This document shows, piece by piece, positions 31,041 to 39,945 of a stretch of DNA of 58,523 bases. A program made the translations under genes and the position numbers. Each line of letters begins with the position of its first letter. The first letter of the stretch is position 1. Where the stretch lies: assembly GCF_900277125.1 (NCBI RefSeq), contig NZ_OPYN01000075.1, forward strand, positions 1-58,523, given 5' to 3'. The notes under the pieces are model-generated. The model was not told where the DNA came from, did no database searches, and saw only the letters and a program-made list of their open reading frames with translations. This stretch comes from Pseudomonas inefficax (GTDB lineage: Bacteria; Pseudomonadota; Gammaproteobacteria; Pseudomonadales; Pseudomonadaceae).

Positions 31041-31880
31041 CTACCAACGACTTTCGAGTACACCGCGGGTGAAGATCTCGCGGCGCTTCAGGCGCCCGAT
31101 TTCCTCATGCTTGGCAAGCGCGTACACCCGGTTGAAGGCAGCACGTTGCACATCAGGGAAGTACTCGGCCAGTGCGCATTCAACCGCAGCATCGTAGGCC
31201 GCTTCGGTTATGTAGCGGTAAATTTCCCGGTAGTAGAAAAAGCCGAACTGAAAGCCCAGGGTTTCGCTGAAGAAGTTGCTCGGCTCGGAGAAGCTGTTCT
31301 CCAGGTCGATGGCCTGTGCTTTGCCTTGTTGCGGGAGCATCACGTTGGCGGCCCACAGGTCCATGTGGGTGACCCCTCTGGAGTGCAGGGCATGCAACAG
31401 TTCGAAGGCGGCCTCGATTACCTGGTGCACCGCTTCGGGCGCCCTGCGGACTCTTGCCAACCCGTCCTCGTGGCCACTGAGCAATTCGGTGATAAGAATG
31501 AAGTCCTGCATCAGGCCGAACCTGGAACGGCTGTAACCGTAGCCAACCAGCCTTGGCACCCGTGCACCGCGGCGGCCTGCTTCGCGCGTATTGATCAGTT
31601 CCTCGAGAGACCAGTCGTACATGCCGTTGCGCTTGGGCCTTCCGCGTTGCATGCGCAGTTTCTTTTTCAGCGAGTCGAGTTTTTCGCGCTTGGTGAACAA
31701 CTGGCTCTGCACGCAAGCGAGCGGGGCGCTGACCCGCTTGGCGCTGGCGCTTTGCTCGATCAACTGTTCCAGGGCTTGTCGGGTGTGAGGGGCAATGGGG
31801 CCCTGAAGGTGCAGGGTAGTGTCGCGATAGCGCAGGGTATGAGGATATTCGTCTTGCCAGATCTGGGTGTCGCCGACCAC
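31041..31880 (-). CDS. LPS-kinase (InaA/RfaP)-type protein kinase-like protein
   Basis: This roughly 279-residue protein has a kinase-like fold with the catalytic loop HMDLWAANVML (His172, Asp174, Asn179) and the metal-binding Asp192 in AIDLENSF. The family includes WaaP-type kinases that phosphorylate LPS core sugars. The start chosen is GTG 31880, which has AAGGA six bases upstream; a TTG at 31925 would add 15 residues without a good ribosome site. A basic stretch (KREKLDSLKKKLRMQRGRPK) may bind the membrane or LPS. Its place with glycosyltransferase and ligase genes supports a core-modifying role. Confidence 0.82.
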   Translation of the reverse strand: MVGDTQIWQDEYPHTLRYRDTTLHLQGPIAPHTRQALEQLIEQSASAKRVSAPLACVQSQLFTKREKLDSLKKKLRMQRGRPKRNGMYDWSLEELINTREAGRRGARVPRLVGYGYSRSRFGLMQDFILITELLSGHEDGLARVRRAPEAVHQVIEAAFELLHALHSRGVTHMDLWAANVMLPQQGKAQAIDLENSFSEPSNFFSETLGFQFGFFYYREIYRYITEAAYDAAVECALAEYFPDVQRAAFNRVYALAKHEEIGRLKRREIFTRGVLESRW

Positions 31881-32015
31881 GCTTCGTCCTTGTAATATCA
31901 AAAAGCCACATCGCAATGGATCCAATCTTACAGATTTTTCACATTTTTCCTACAATTTATTGACGGTCGCTAACTTGATCGTATGGTATGGGGCGGCATC
32001 GGCGGCCCCTCTGGC

Positions 32016-33173
32016 TCAAGCCCTTGGCGCCTTTTCCGCACTCTGCGCAACGGCAAAATCTGCAAGCGCCTGCACGATCCGCCCACACGCCTTCCCATCG
32101 CCATACGGGTTATGCGCCACACTCATCTCCCGATAAGCCCCCTCATCCGTCAGCAACCTGGCCAGTTCCCCCGTAATGGAACCAACCTCCGTACCCACCA
32201 GCTTCACCGTCCCCGCCGCCACCGCCTCTGGCCGCTCCGTGGTATCGCGCATCACCAGCACCGGTTTGCCCAGTGCCGGCGCTTCCTCCTGGATGCCCCC
32301 CGAGTCGGTCAAAATTACGTACGCACGGCTCATCAGGTACACGAACGGCAGGTAATCCAGCGGTTCGATGAGGTGGATATTCCCCACATCCGCCAGCAGT
32401 CGGTTCACCGGCTCGCGTACGTTGGGGTTGAGGTGCACGGGGTACAGCACATCCACATCGGGGAACTGGCGCGCCGTCTGTACCAGCGCCTGGCAGATGC
32501 GTTCGAAGCCACCGCCAAAGTTCTCGCGGCGGTGGCCTGTTACCAGCACCATGCGGCGGTTGGCAGCCAGGTAATCGAACTGGCGCTCGAACTGCGCCCT
32601 CAACGCCGGGCTCTGCAGTTTGTGCACCACCTCCAGCAGGGCGTCGATCACGGTGTTACCGGTGGTGAAAATGCTCGTCGGGTCGGTGCCTTCCCTTAGC
32701 AGGTTGTCACGCGAGGTGGCGGTGGGGGCGAAGTGCAGGGCGGCCAGGGTGCCGGTCAGGCGCCGGTTGCCTTCCTCTGGCCAGGGTGAATACAGGTTGT
32801 TGGTGCGCAGGCCGGCTTCTACGTGGGCGATGGGGATTTGCTGGTAATAGGCCGCCAGGCTGGTGGCAAACGTGGTCGCGGTGTCGCCATGCACCAGCAC
32901 CACATCGGGCTTGAATGCGGCCAGTACCGGCTGGATACCCTGCAAGATGCCCGTGGTCACGCCGGTCAGGTCCTGGCCGGGTTTCATGATGTTCAAGTCG
33001 TAATCGGGGGTGATGCCGAACAGTTCCAGCACCTGGTCGAGCATTTGCCGGTGCTGGCCGGTGACGCACACGCGGGACTCGAAGCGGGCGTCCTGGGCTA
33101 GGTGCAGGGCAAGGGGGGCCATTTTGATGGCTTCGGGACGGGTGCCGAATACTGTGAGGGTCTTGAGGGGCAC
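32016..33173 (-). CDS. wecB: UDP-N-acetylglucosamine 2-epimerase (non-hydrolysing)
   Basis: This 385-residue enzyme has [36 protein letters not shown] and [17 protein letters not shown], the standard WecB motifs. It interconverts UDP-GlcNAc and UDP-ManNAc. The start is GTG 33173 with GAGGA upstream. No UDP-ManNAc dehydrogenase adjoins it, so the product may be used directly or oxidised by an enzyme elsewhere. It is a paralogue of WbpI in the same window, and it leads the minus-strand group with the kinase and GT2 genes. Confidence 0.92.
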   Translation of the reverse strand: MPLKTLTVFGTRPEAIKMAPLALHLAQDARFESRVCVTGQHRQMLDQVLELFGITPDYDLNIMKPGQDLTGVTTGILQGIQPVLAAFKPDVVLVHGDTATTFATSLAAYYQQIPIAHVEAGLRTNNLYSPWPEEGNRRLTGTLAALHFAPTATSRDNLLREGTDPTSIFTTGNTVIDALLEVVHKLQSPALRAQFERQFDYLAANRRMVLVTGHRRENFGGGFERICQALVQTARQFPDVDVLYPVHLNPNVREPVNRLLADVGNIHLIEPLDYLPFVYLMSRAYVILTDSGGIQEEAPALGKPVLVMRDTTERPEAVAAGTVKLVGTEVGSITGELARLLTDEGAYREMSVAHNPYGDGKACGRIVQALADFAVAQSAEKAPRA

Positions 33174-33708
33174 GGCGGTGATCCTCTTGCTGAACGGGGC
33201 AGTACGGGTGGGCCGAAGGGGCTGGTAGGCGCGCGAAAGGCTGGCCTGCTGGACGGGCTGGATGCGAGGGCAAGCGGCGGGTAGGTGGAGGCATGCGGCT
33301 TGGGTCCTTCAAGCAAACGGCAGTCCATTGCTCAAAAATCTAGCAGTTGCTTCCTGTGATGCCAGTTGGAGAGGGGTGTTTACCTGGCTGGAGATTGCTG
33401 TTGTTCGTGCTCAGGCCTTGTTCACCGGGGGGTGTAGGAATGTGGGCGGGTTTGGCTGTGAATGCGGCATCGGACCAACGGGTATTCGGCTACAGGCCAT
33501 GGTGCATGGCGCCAATGTTCGCGGGCCTGGGTGGCGGCGGGGGAAGGCCGATGTTTTTTGGGTTGGCGAAGTTGGCTGGGTGATTGATCGATTTGGTTAC
33601 CATTCGCCGATGATGGTGGCTGTTTCGGTGTGGGGTTTGCCGCTAGGGTTGATTGCGCGGCCGAAGGAAAACGGCTGCTGGAAAATGACCAACCCAGGAG
33701 TGTTCACC
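33174..33708. other. 535-base stretch without a supported gene
   Basis: This segment between the divergent epimerase and comEA genes must hold both promoters. Open frames here lack ribosome sites and family features. It is rich in G and T on the plus strand. No repeat, REP unit or gene remnant was recognised. It is the longest gene-free stretch seen in the window and the last before the REP-rich region begins. Confidence 0.5.
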
Positions 33709-34044
33709 ATGCGTAACAACGTTCTGTCGTACTTGCTGTTGCCGCTGTTCGCCAGCCTGTCCTTTTCCCTTAGCGCTGCCCCGGCCAGCACCACGGCGGT
33801 GGCCGAGCCGGTGCCGGTGGTAACCCAGCAGCAGGGCCAGCAGCCGCAGCGGCTGGATTTGAACACGGCTGATGCGCTTACTTTGCAGAAGGAGCTGAAC
33901 GGAATAGGCAAGGCCAAGGCCGAGGCCATAGTGGCCTACCGGGAGGCCAATGGGCCGTTTGCTTCGGTGGATGAGCTGCTGGAGATCAAGGGGATTGGTA
34001 ATGCGTTGCTGGAGCGTAACCGGGACAAAGTGATGGTGGAGTAA
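33709..34044 (+). CDS. comEA: ComEA-type helix-hairpin-helix DNA-binding protein
   Basis: This 111-residue protein has a Sec signal (NNVLSYLLLPLFASLSFSLS, ending near AAPA), a Gln/Pro/Val linker, and a tandem helix-hairpin-helix domain: LNTADALTLQKELNGIGKAK and VDELLEIKGIGNALLERN. ComEA proteins bind DNA in the periplasm during uptake; the Pseudomonas members are small and their role is less clear. ATG 33709 has CCAGGAG eight bases upstream. In many pseudomonads it lies next to wbpM, marking the right end of the O-antigen locus; here other envelope genes lie between. Confidence 0.9.
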   Translation: MRNNVLSYLLLPLFASLSFSLSAAPASTTAVAEPVPVVTQQQGQQPQRLDLNTADALTLQKELNGIGKAKAEAIVAYREANGPFASVDELLEIKGIGNALLERNRDKVMVE

Positions 34045-34120
34045 GGGGGGAAGGGGCTGGGGTTTGTGTCCTGGCCCTGACTTTCATGAAGTAGACGCTT
34101 CAATTGGCTGGTTGACGCGT

Positions 34121-34243
34121 TCCCTGTGGGAGCGGCCTTGCGTCGCGAAAGGGCTGCATGGCAGCCCCAGCTATTCCTGCAGTGCCACTGAAACCCGGGG
34201 GCCGCTTTGCGGCCCTTTCGCGACGCAAGGCCGCTCCCACATG
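34121..34243. repeat. REP doublet 1 (GCGGC-stem class)
   Basis: Two inverted units, 34121-34155 and 34209-34243, share TGTGGGAGCGGCCTTGCGTC and end in CGCGAAAGGGC. Each can fold as a hairpin. This is the leftmost REP doublet in the window. Confidence 0.88.
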
Positions 34244-34286
34244 GACCGTATCAGCCGGTCAGATTGTGCCAGCGCCGGCAGGCGCG

Positions 34287-34454
34287 CTAGCGGTCCTGCG
34301 CATCCTTGGCATCCGCTTCGGCATTGCGCTCATGCACCTTGCGCAGCTGTTCTTCGGTCAGTGGCAGTTTTTTTGCCGTATCGCGCAGCAGCATCAGCCC
34401 GCCGACGATCGAGCCGAGGGCTATGATGAGTATCAGCCAGGCATACCAGGGCAT
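34287..34454 (-). CDS. DUF2897-type small membrane protein
   Basis: This 55-residue protein starts MPWYAWLILIIALGSIVGGL, so nearly half is one membrane segment, followed by a charged tail rich in Lys, Glu and Asp. ATG 34454 has AAGGAGA upstream; a longer frame starting at 34526 is not protein-like. It matches the DUF2897 pattern of small Pseudomonas proteins found beside pyrF. It is transcribed away from pyrF. Function unknown. Confidence 0.75.
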   Translation of the reverse strand: MPWYAWLILIIALGSIVGGLMLLRDTAKKLPLTEEQLRKVHERNAEADAKDAQDR

Positions 34455-34634
34455 TGTCGTTCTCCTTTGCTGGTGATGGGCAGCGCTTGTACAAATGTTG
34501 AGCAATTGCCCGTTCCGTTGGTTCAATTATAGGAGCCAGCCACTGCCGGGCCAATTCCGTGACCCGCGGGCCCCAAAGCCTGTGCCACATCGTTTACAAT
34601 GCGCGCCGTTTTCGACTTGCCAAGAGACCCTGCC

Positions 34635-35336
34635 ATGTCCGCCTGCCAGACGCCCCTGATCGTCGCCCTGGATTTCCCTACCCGTGAGGCCGCCCTGAAG
34701 CTGGCTGACCAGCTTGACCCTGCGCTGTGCCGGGTGAAGGTTGGCAAGGAGCTGTTCACCAGCAGCGCTTCGGGCATTGTCGAAACCCTGTGCGACAAGG
34801 GCTTCGAAGTGTTCCTGGACCTCAAGTTCCACGACATCCCCAATACCACCGCCATGGCGGTGAAGGCTGCGGCCGAGATGGGTGTGTGGATGGTGAACGT
34901 GCATTGCTCCGGTGGCCTGCGCATGATGGCGGCCTGCCGCGAAGAGCTGGCCAAGCGCAGCGGCCCGCAGCCGTTGCTGATTGGCGTGACCGTGCTGACC
35001 AGCATGGAGCGTGAAGACCTGGCCGGTATCGGCCTGGATGTCGACCCGCAAGAGCAGGTGCTGCGCCTGGCCGCGCTGGCCGAGAAGGCTGGCATGGACG
35101 GTTTGGTGTGCTCGGCGCTGGAAGCCCCGGCGCTGAAGGCTGCGCACCCGTCGCTGCAGCTGGTGACCCCGGGCATTCGCCCGGCGGGTAGTGCGCAGGA
35201 TGACCAGCGCCGTATCCTCACACCGCGCCAGGCACTGGATGCTGGTTCGGACTACCTGGTGATCGGCCGCCCGATCAGCCAGGCCGCCAACCCGGCGCAA
35301 GCGCTGGCTGCGGTAGTCGCTGAAATACGCGGCTGA
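34635..35336 (+). CDS. pyrF: Orotidine 5'-phosphate decarboxylase
   Basis: This 233-residue enzyme makes UMP from OMP, the last step of de novo pyrimidine synthesis. It has [15 protein letters not shown], the catalytic [10 protein letters not shown] and the phosphate-binding [12 protein letters not shown] 34635 fits the family N-terminus; the frame open from 34599 is longer than needed. A terminator follows. A decayed partial copy lies 6.4 kb upstream at 28485-28632 in the same orientation. UMP supplies the UDP-sugars used by the O-antigen genes, but that link is metabolic only. Confidence 0.97.
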   Translation: MSACQTPLIVALDFPTREAALKLADQLDPALCRVKVGKELFTSSASGIVETLCDKGFEVFLDLKFHDIPNTTAMAVKAAAEMGVWMVNVHCSGGLRMMAACREELAKRSGPQPLLIGVTVLTSMEREDLAGIGLDVDPQEQVLRLAALAEKAGMDGLVCSALEAPALKAAHPSLQLVTPGIRPAGSAQDDQRRILTPRQALDAGSDYLVIGRPISQAANPAQALAAVVAEIRG

Positions 35337-35350
35337 ACCTGACCAATGAA

Positions 35351-35382
35351 AAGGGCTGCGAATGCAGCCCTTTTTCATTTTT
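35351..35382. terminator. Rho-independent terminator between pyrF and uppP
   Basis: A perfect 7-base stem (GGGCTGC at 35353-35359, GCAGCCC at 35364-35370) with a GAAT loop is followed by TTTTTCATTTTT. A run of A on the left side means it can also serve the converging uppP transcript. Confidence 0.9.
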
Positions 35383-35393
35383 GTGGCGTGATA

Positions 35394-36224
35394 TCAGCCC
35401 TGAGCTGTCGACCAGTCGATCCAGCCGAACTGCCAGGTAGCCAGAATCAATAAACCGAAGACGATGCGATACCAGGCGAACGTCGCGTAGCTGTGGTTGG
35501 CGATGAACTTGAGCAGTGCACGCACGGCGATCATGGCGAAGATGAACGAGGTTACGAAGCCGATGGCAAACACCGGCAGGTCGCCAGGCTGGAACAGGTC
35601 GCGGTACTTGTAGCCCGAATATACCGCCGCACCGACCATGGTCGGCATCGCCAGAAAGAACGAGAATTCGGTCGCCGCCTTGCGCGACAGGCCGAACAGC
35701 AGGCCGCCGATAATGGTCGAGCCGGAGCGCGAAGTGCCCGGGATCATCGCCAGGCACTGGACGAAGCCGATCTTCAAGGCATGGGTCCAGCGCATGTCAT
35801 CGACATGGTCGACCGCCACACGGTGGGTACGGCGTTCGGCCCAGAGCATGATCACCCCGCCAACCACCAGGGCCGTTGCCACGGTGATCGGGTTGAACAG
35901 GTAGTGGTGAATCAGGTCGGCGAACAGCACGCCCAGCACCACCGCCGGCAGGAACGCCAACAGCAGGTTGCCAGTGAAGCGCCGTGCCGTGGGCTGGCTG
36001 CTCAGGCCGAACACTACTTCCAGGATCTTGCCGCGAAACTCCCACACTACCGCCAGGATCGCTGCCAGTTGGATGATGATGTTGAATGCAATCGCGCGTT
36101 CACCGCCGAAATCGATCAAATCGGCAACGATGATCTGGTGCCCGGTACTGGAGATTGGTAGAAACTCCGTGAGCCCTTCAACCACTCCCAGGATGAGTGC
36201 CTGGAAGGCAGTCCATAAATCCAT
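35394..36224 (-). CDS. uppP: Undecaprenyl-diphosphatase
   Basis: This 276-residue inner-membrane enzyme (BacA family) has [19 protein letters not shown] near the N-terminus and [11 protein letters not shown] in the middle, the two conserved active-site regions, with about eight membrane segments. It dephosphorylates undecaprenyl diphosphate, recycling the carrier used by peptidoglycan and O-antigen. ATG 36224 has a GGGGGAT site; the longer frame to 36398 is not conserved. It converges on pyrF across a shared terminator. It confers bacitracin resistance in other species. Confidence 0.95.
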   Translation of the reverse strand: MDLWTAFQALILGVVEGLTEFLPISSTGHQIIVADLIDFGGERAIAFNIIIQLAAILAVVWEFRGKILEVVFGLSSQPTARRFTGNLLLAFLPAVVLGVLFADLIHHYLFNPITVATALVVGGVIMLWAERRTHRVAVDHVDDMRWTHALKIGFVQCLAMIPGTSRSGSTIIGGLLFGLSRKAATEFSFFLAMPTMVGAAVYSGYKYRDLFQPGDLPVFAIGFVTSFIFAMIAVRALLKFIANHSYATFAWYRIVFGLLILATWQFGWIDWSTAQG

Positions 36225-36568
36225 TGATCCCCCGTTAGAGCCGTGCTGCTTGCCAGGCCCATGCTCTTGATTTAGCTGTGATTGCCGGTTGAGGCAGCGA
36301 AGATGTTGGTGCGGGGCGGATGCTACCAGAGCGACGTTGCGAAGACTTGTGTGGGGTTGTAACGGTGTGGAAGCGCCTGCTGTACCGGCCGCTTCCACAA
36401 GGGGCTGCGTTGCCCTGTCAGTGCAGCTTGTTCCTGGCTAGCAGGTGACAGGAGTACGCCTCAGGGGCCGTAGTACCTGTTAGATCGAGCGCCGCGCGGG
36501 CGGCGCTCGATCTAACAGGCGCTGCAAAACCCAAGGCAGGCACCTGAAAGCCCAATCACAATCCTCAA
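36225..36568. other. 344-base gene-free stretch holding a perfect palindrome
   Basis: The stretch lies between uppP and an oxidoreductase gene, both on the minus strand. It must hold the uppP promoter. The only clear structure is the 20-base inverted repeat at 36476-36519. No gene was supported. Confidence 0.6.
36476..36519. terminator. Perfect 20-base inverted repeat downstream of the oxidoreductase gene
   Basis: Left arm 36476-36495 and right arm 36500-36519 are exact reverse complements around the loop GCGG. The arms begin CCTGTTAGATCGAGCGCC. It lies about 50 bases past the stop of the minus-strand oxidoreductase, as a terminator would, but lacks a strict T run. The high stability and position suggest a transcript end or a dispersed repeat. 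Confidence 0.6.
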
Positions 36569-37570
36569 TCAAACCTTCAACACCAACTTGCCAAAGTTCT
36601 CCCCACTGAACAGCTTCAGCAAAGTCTCGGGGAAGGTCTCCAGCCCTTCCACCACATCTTCCTTGCTCTTCACCTGCCCGCTGGCCAGCCACCCGGCAAT
36701 CTCCAGCGCGGCCTTCCCGTAGTCCTTGGTGTAATCCATCACCACAAAGCCTTCCATGCGCGCGCGGTTCACCAGCAGCGACAGGTAGTTGGCCGGGCCT
36801 TTCACCGCTTCCTTGTTGTTGTATTGGCTGATGGCGCCGCAAATCACGATGCGTGCCTTGAAGTTGATGCGGGTCAGCACGGCATCGAGGATGTCGCCGC
36901 CGACGTTGTCGAAGTACACGTCTACGCCTTTGGGGCATTCGCGCTTCAGGCCGGCCAGCACATCCTCAGCCTTGTAGTCGATAACCCCGTCAAAGCCCAG
37001 TTCGTCCTTCAGGTACTGGCACTTCTCGGCACCGCCGGCAATGCCGACCACGCGGCAGCCTTTGATCTTGGCAATCTGCCCGACAATGCTGCCCACCGCG
37101 CCGGCTGCGCCAGAAATGACCACGGTATCACCGGCCTTGGGCTGGCCAACGTCCAGCAGGGCGAAGTAGGCGGTCATGCCAGTCATGCCCAGCGCCGACA
37201 GATAGCGGGGCAGGGGCGCCAGGTTGGGGTCGATCTTGTGCAGGCCCTGGGGTTCGCCAGTGAAATAGTCCTGCACGCCAAGTGCACCGCTTACATGGTC
37301 GCCCGGCTTGTAGGCGGGGTGGTTGGAGGCGACAACCTCGCCAACACCCAGCGCGCGCATCACTTGGCCCAGGGCCACGGGCGGGATGTAGGACTTGCCT
37401 TCGTTCATCCAGCCGCGCATGGCCGGGTCCAGCGACAGGTACAGGTTGCGCACCAGCACCTGGCCCTCGCCAGGTTGTTCGGCGGGCACGGTCTCGAAGC
37501 TGAAGTCGTCACGGCGCACGGCGCCGACCGGGCGTTTGGCGAGCAGAAAGCGGCGGTTGGTGTTGGTCAT
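36569..37570 (-). CDS. NADP-dependent medium-chain oxidoreductase (CurA/YncB-like)
   Basis: This 333-residue zinc-free medium-chain dehydrogenase/reductase has NLYLSLDPAMRGWMNEG, the nucleotide-binding VVISGAAGAVGSIVGQIAKI and DVYFDNVGGDILDAVL, all typical of the leukotriene B4 12-hydroxydehydrogenase/CurA group. Such enzymes reduce double bonds of enones with NADPH. ATG 37570 has AAGGA upstream. It diverges from the SDR gene across 174 bases. The physiological substrate is unknown. Confidence 0.92.
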   Translation of the reverse strand: MTNTNRRFLLAKRPVGAVRRDDFSFETVPAEQPGEGQVLVRNLYLSLDPAMRGWMNEGKSYIPPVALGQVMRALGVGEVVASNHPAYKPGDHVSGALGVQDYFTGEPQGLHKIDPNLAPLPRYLSALGMTGMTAYFALLDVGQPKAGDTVVISGAAGAVGSIVGQIAKIKGCRVVGIAGGAEKCQYLKDELGFDGVIDYKAEDVLAGLKRECPKGVDVYFDNVGGDILDAVLTRINFKARIVICGAISQYNNKEAVKGPANYLSLLVNRARMEGFVVMDYTKDYGKAALEIAGWLASGQVKSKEDVVEGLETFPETLLKLFSGENFGKLVLKV

Positions 37571-37744
37571 GGCGGGTCCTTGGGGCAGTGGAGGAGGGAG
37601 GCGTCAAATCTACCCTGTTGATGTAGGCAGGTCCTTAACATCACTGACAAGCATGGTAGCCCAACCGGTGGGGTTATGATGCTGCCCGGCCGGGTGGTGG
37701 CTGACTATGCTCTGAACCCCACCAAGCAGCCTTTGGAGCACGCG

Positions 37745-38506
37745 ATGAGCATGACCTTTTCCGGCCAGGTAGCCCTGGTCACCGGCGGCGCTGCCGGCAT
37801 CGGCCGGGCGACCGCCCTGGCTTTCGCCCGGGAGGGCTTGAAGGTGGTGGTGGCCGACCTCGACCTGGCCGGTGGCGAGGCCACTGTGGCACTGATCCAC
37901 GCGGCGGGCGGGGAGGCGCTGTTCATTGCCTGCGACGTTACCCGTGATGCCGAAGTGCGCCAACTGCACGAGCGCCTGATCGCTGCCTATGGCCGGCTGG
38001 ATTATGCCTACAACAACGCAGGTATAGAGATCGAGCAGGGTCGCCTGGCCGAGGGCAGCGAGGCGGAGTTCGATGCCATCATGGGCGTCAACGTGAAGGG
38101 TGTTTGGCTGTGCATGAAGTACCAGCTGCCGTTGCTGTTGGCCCAGGGCGGTGGGGCCATCGTCAATACCGCCTCGGTGGCGGGCTTGGGTGCGGCGCCG
38201 AAGATGAGTATCTACAGCGCCTCCAAGCACGCGGTGATCGGCCTGACCAAGTCGGCGGCCATCGAGTACGCCAAGAAGGGCATCCGGGTGAATGCGGTGT
38301 GCCCGGCGGTGATCGACACCGACATGTTCCGCCGCGCCTATGAGGCCGACCCACGCAAGGCCGAATTTGCCGCTGCCATGCATCCGGTGGGGCGCATTGG
38401 CACGGTCGAGGAAATTGCCAGTGCCGTGCTGTACTTGTGCAGTGACGGCGCGGCGTTTACTACCGGGCATTGCCTGACAGTGGATGGTGGGGCTACGGCG
38501 ATCTGA
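37745..38506 (+). CDS. Short-chain dehydrogenase/reductase
   Basis: This 253-residue classical SDR has the cofactor motif TGGAAGIGRA, the YNNAGIE segment, the catalytic Ser-Tyr-Lys in TASVAGLGA and YSASKHAV, and the C-terminal TGHCLTVDGG. ATG 37745 has GGAG five bases before it; an ATG two codons later is also possible. It is divergent from the oxidoreductase gene and is followed by a REP doublet. The substrate cannot be read from the sequence. Confidence 0.93.
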   Translation: MSMTFSGQVALVTGGAAGIGRATALAFAREGLKVVVADLDLAGGEATVALIHAAGGEALFIACDVTRDAEVRQLHERLIAAYGRLDYAYNNAGIEIEQGRLAEGSEAEFDAIMGVNVKGVWLCMKYQLPLLLAQGGGAIVNTASVAGLGAAPKMSIYSASKHAVIGLTKSAAIEYAKKGIRVNAVCPAVIDTDMFRRAYEADPRKAEFAAAMHPVGRIGTVEEIASAVLYLCSDGAAFTTGHCLTVDGGATAI

Positions 38507-38518
38507 TCTGATATCGGT

Positions 38519-38598
38519 GTGGCCTTCTTCGCGGGTACTCCGCTGGCCTCAGGGCTGGTGAGTTCCCTGTGGGAGCGGGCAAGCCCGCGAAGAGGCCC
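38519..38598. repeat. REP doublet 2, first unit degenerate
   Basis: A degraded unit at 38519-38547 (GGCCTTCTTCGCGGGTACTC) faces an intact unit at 38565-38598 (CTGTGGGAGCGGGCAAGCCC). The intact unit lies inside the 3' end of the minus-strand MFS gene. Confidence 0.8.
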
Positions 38599-39721
38599 TG
38601 GCAGACCACAATGCCAGCCCAACCACCAAACACCCCACCACCAGCACCCCACCAAACACCAGCAACGCCAACCGCGACCCCAGCCGGTCACTCAACAATC
38701 CGGTAAAGATTACCGGCAGGCTGAACCCCAGGTACGCCAGTAGAAAGAACCCGGCACTGGCCCGTGTCTTCTCGCTGCCGGCCAGCTGGTTCACCGCCGC
38801 CAGCCCGCCCAGGTAGATAAACCCGTAGCACGCGCTGCTGGCCGCCACCGCACCCAGCAATACCGCGCCCAACTGGCCGCTGTCCGCGCCCCAGGCCAGC
38901 ACGGCATAGCTGCACGGCAATATCACCAGCCCCAGCAAGGTGGCCGTACGGCTGCTGAGGCGCCGTGCGATGGGCTGGAACAACAACCCGCAGCTGATCA
39001 CGCAAAAGGTCGAAAACCCCGACCAGGCGCTAAGCCCATGCTGGCGCAGGACGCCGGGCAGCAGGGCGATCACAAGCCCCACGCAGGCCCACGCCAGCAA
39101 AATAGCCAGGCCAAAGGCCACGCTGCCACGCGGGTAGCAGGGCAGGCGCAGCATGGGGCTGCGTTGTGCCGGGCGTGGGTCGGGCAGGCGCCATGCCAGC
39201 AGCATGGCAAGCGTCGCCAGCAGCAGTTGCAGGTGGAAGCTGCCCGGGGTCAGGCTGGGGCCGCGCAACAGGAACAGGCTGGTCAGTGCCGCGCCCAGGC
39301 CAAAGCCCAGCGAGGTGCTGGCAGTGACCCAGTTGGCGGCGCGGGTGTTGTCCGCGCCGCCCATCAGTTCACCCATGTAGGCGGTGGCCGTGGCCGAAGC
39401 CAGGCCGGTACCCAGCCCGAGGAACAGCCGCGCCAGGCCCAGGGTTTGCAGGCTGGGTGCCAGCAGCATCAGCACGGTGGCGACCATCGACAGGGCCAGC
39501 GCGGCAAGTACCAATGGCCTGCGCCCGACCCGGTCGGCCAGCCCGCCCAGGGCCAGCAGCACGGGTAGCACGCCGAGCACGTAGCCGGAGAAGGCCACTG
39601 CGGTGGCGGCGGCGCCTTGGCCGGAAAGGTCGGCGTAGGTGATGTATAGCGGGGCCTGCAGGTTGACGGCCAGGGTGATCAGGCAGAGGGCGAAGGCCAG
39701 GCGGGCCGGGGCGGAGGGCAT
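38549..39721 (-). CDS. Major facilitator superfamily transporter
   Basis: This roughly 390-residue MFS protein starts MPSAPARLAFALCLITLAVN and has about twelve membrane segments, with the family motif GGLADRVGRRPLVL between segments 2 and 3. The last residues (RASSRACPLPQGTHQP) are encoded by a REP unit and are not family-like, so the natural stop has been replaced. Its start faces the MocR-type regulator gene across 185-224 bases with a REP doublet, suggesting regulation by that protein. The substrate may be an amine or drug-like compound; unknown. Confidence 0.88.
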   Translation of the reverse strand: MPSAPARLAFALCLITLAVNLQAPLYITYADLSGQGAAATAVAFSGYVLGVLPVLLALGGLADRVGRRPLVLAALALSMVATVLMLLAPSLQTLGLARLFLGLGTGLASATATAYMGELMGGADNTRAANWVTASTSLGFGLGAALTSLFLLRGPSLTPGSFHLQLLLATLAMLLAWRLPDPRPAQRSPMLRLPCYPRGSVAFGLAILLAWACVGLVIALLPGVLRQHGLSAWSGFSTFCVISCGLLFQPIARRLSSRTATLLGLVILPCSYAVLAWGADSGQLGAVLLGAVAASSACYGFIYLGGLAAVNQLAGSEKTRASAGFFLLAYLGFSLPVIFTGLLSDRLGSRLALLVFGGVLVVGCLVVGLALWSARASSRACPLPQGTHQP

Positions 39722-39750
39722 GGTAGGGGTCCTGGTTCTGTAGTGTCTGT

Positions 39751-39849
39751 ACCGGCCCTTTCGCGGGTGAACCCGCTCCCACAGGTACTGCACCGCTCTC
39801 GGGTTGGGTGCGATCCCTGTGGGAGCGGGTTCACCCGCGAAAGGGCCGG
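39751..39849. repeat. REP doublet 3 (GCGGG-stem class)
   Basis: Units 39751-39785 and 39815-39849 are inverted to each other. Core: GGCCCTTTCGCGGGTGAACC and its complement. It lies in the divergent MFS/regulator intergenic region. Confidence 0.92.
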
Positions 39850-39915
39850 GCCTGCCCACTCTGATGCCAGCCCATTCCCCTCACCAGACACACCTACAGC
39901 CCTTTTATGCTTAAC

Positions 39916-39938
39916 TGTTCGCTCAAAACCAGCGAACA
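39916..39938. promoter_or_regulatory. Candidate operator: TGTTCGCT-N7-AGCGAACA
   Basis: A perfect 8-base inverted repeat with a 7-base spacer ends eight bases before ATG 39946. It may be bound by the adjacent MocR/GntR-type regulator to control itself and the divergent transporter. If translation instead began at ATG 39907, it would lie inside the coding region. Confidence 0.5.
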
Positions 39939-39945
39939 CTTGCCC

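Noticed and set aside
31881..31925. TTG start for the LPS-kinase-like gene adding 15 residues
   Set aside because: GTG 31880 has a properly spaced AAGGA, while the TTG has no ribosome site.
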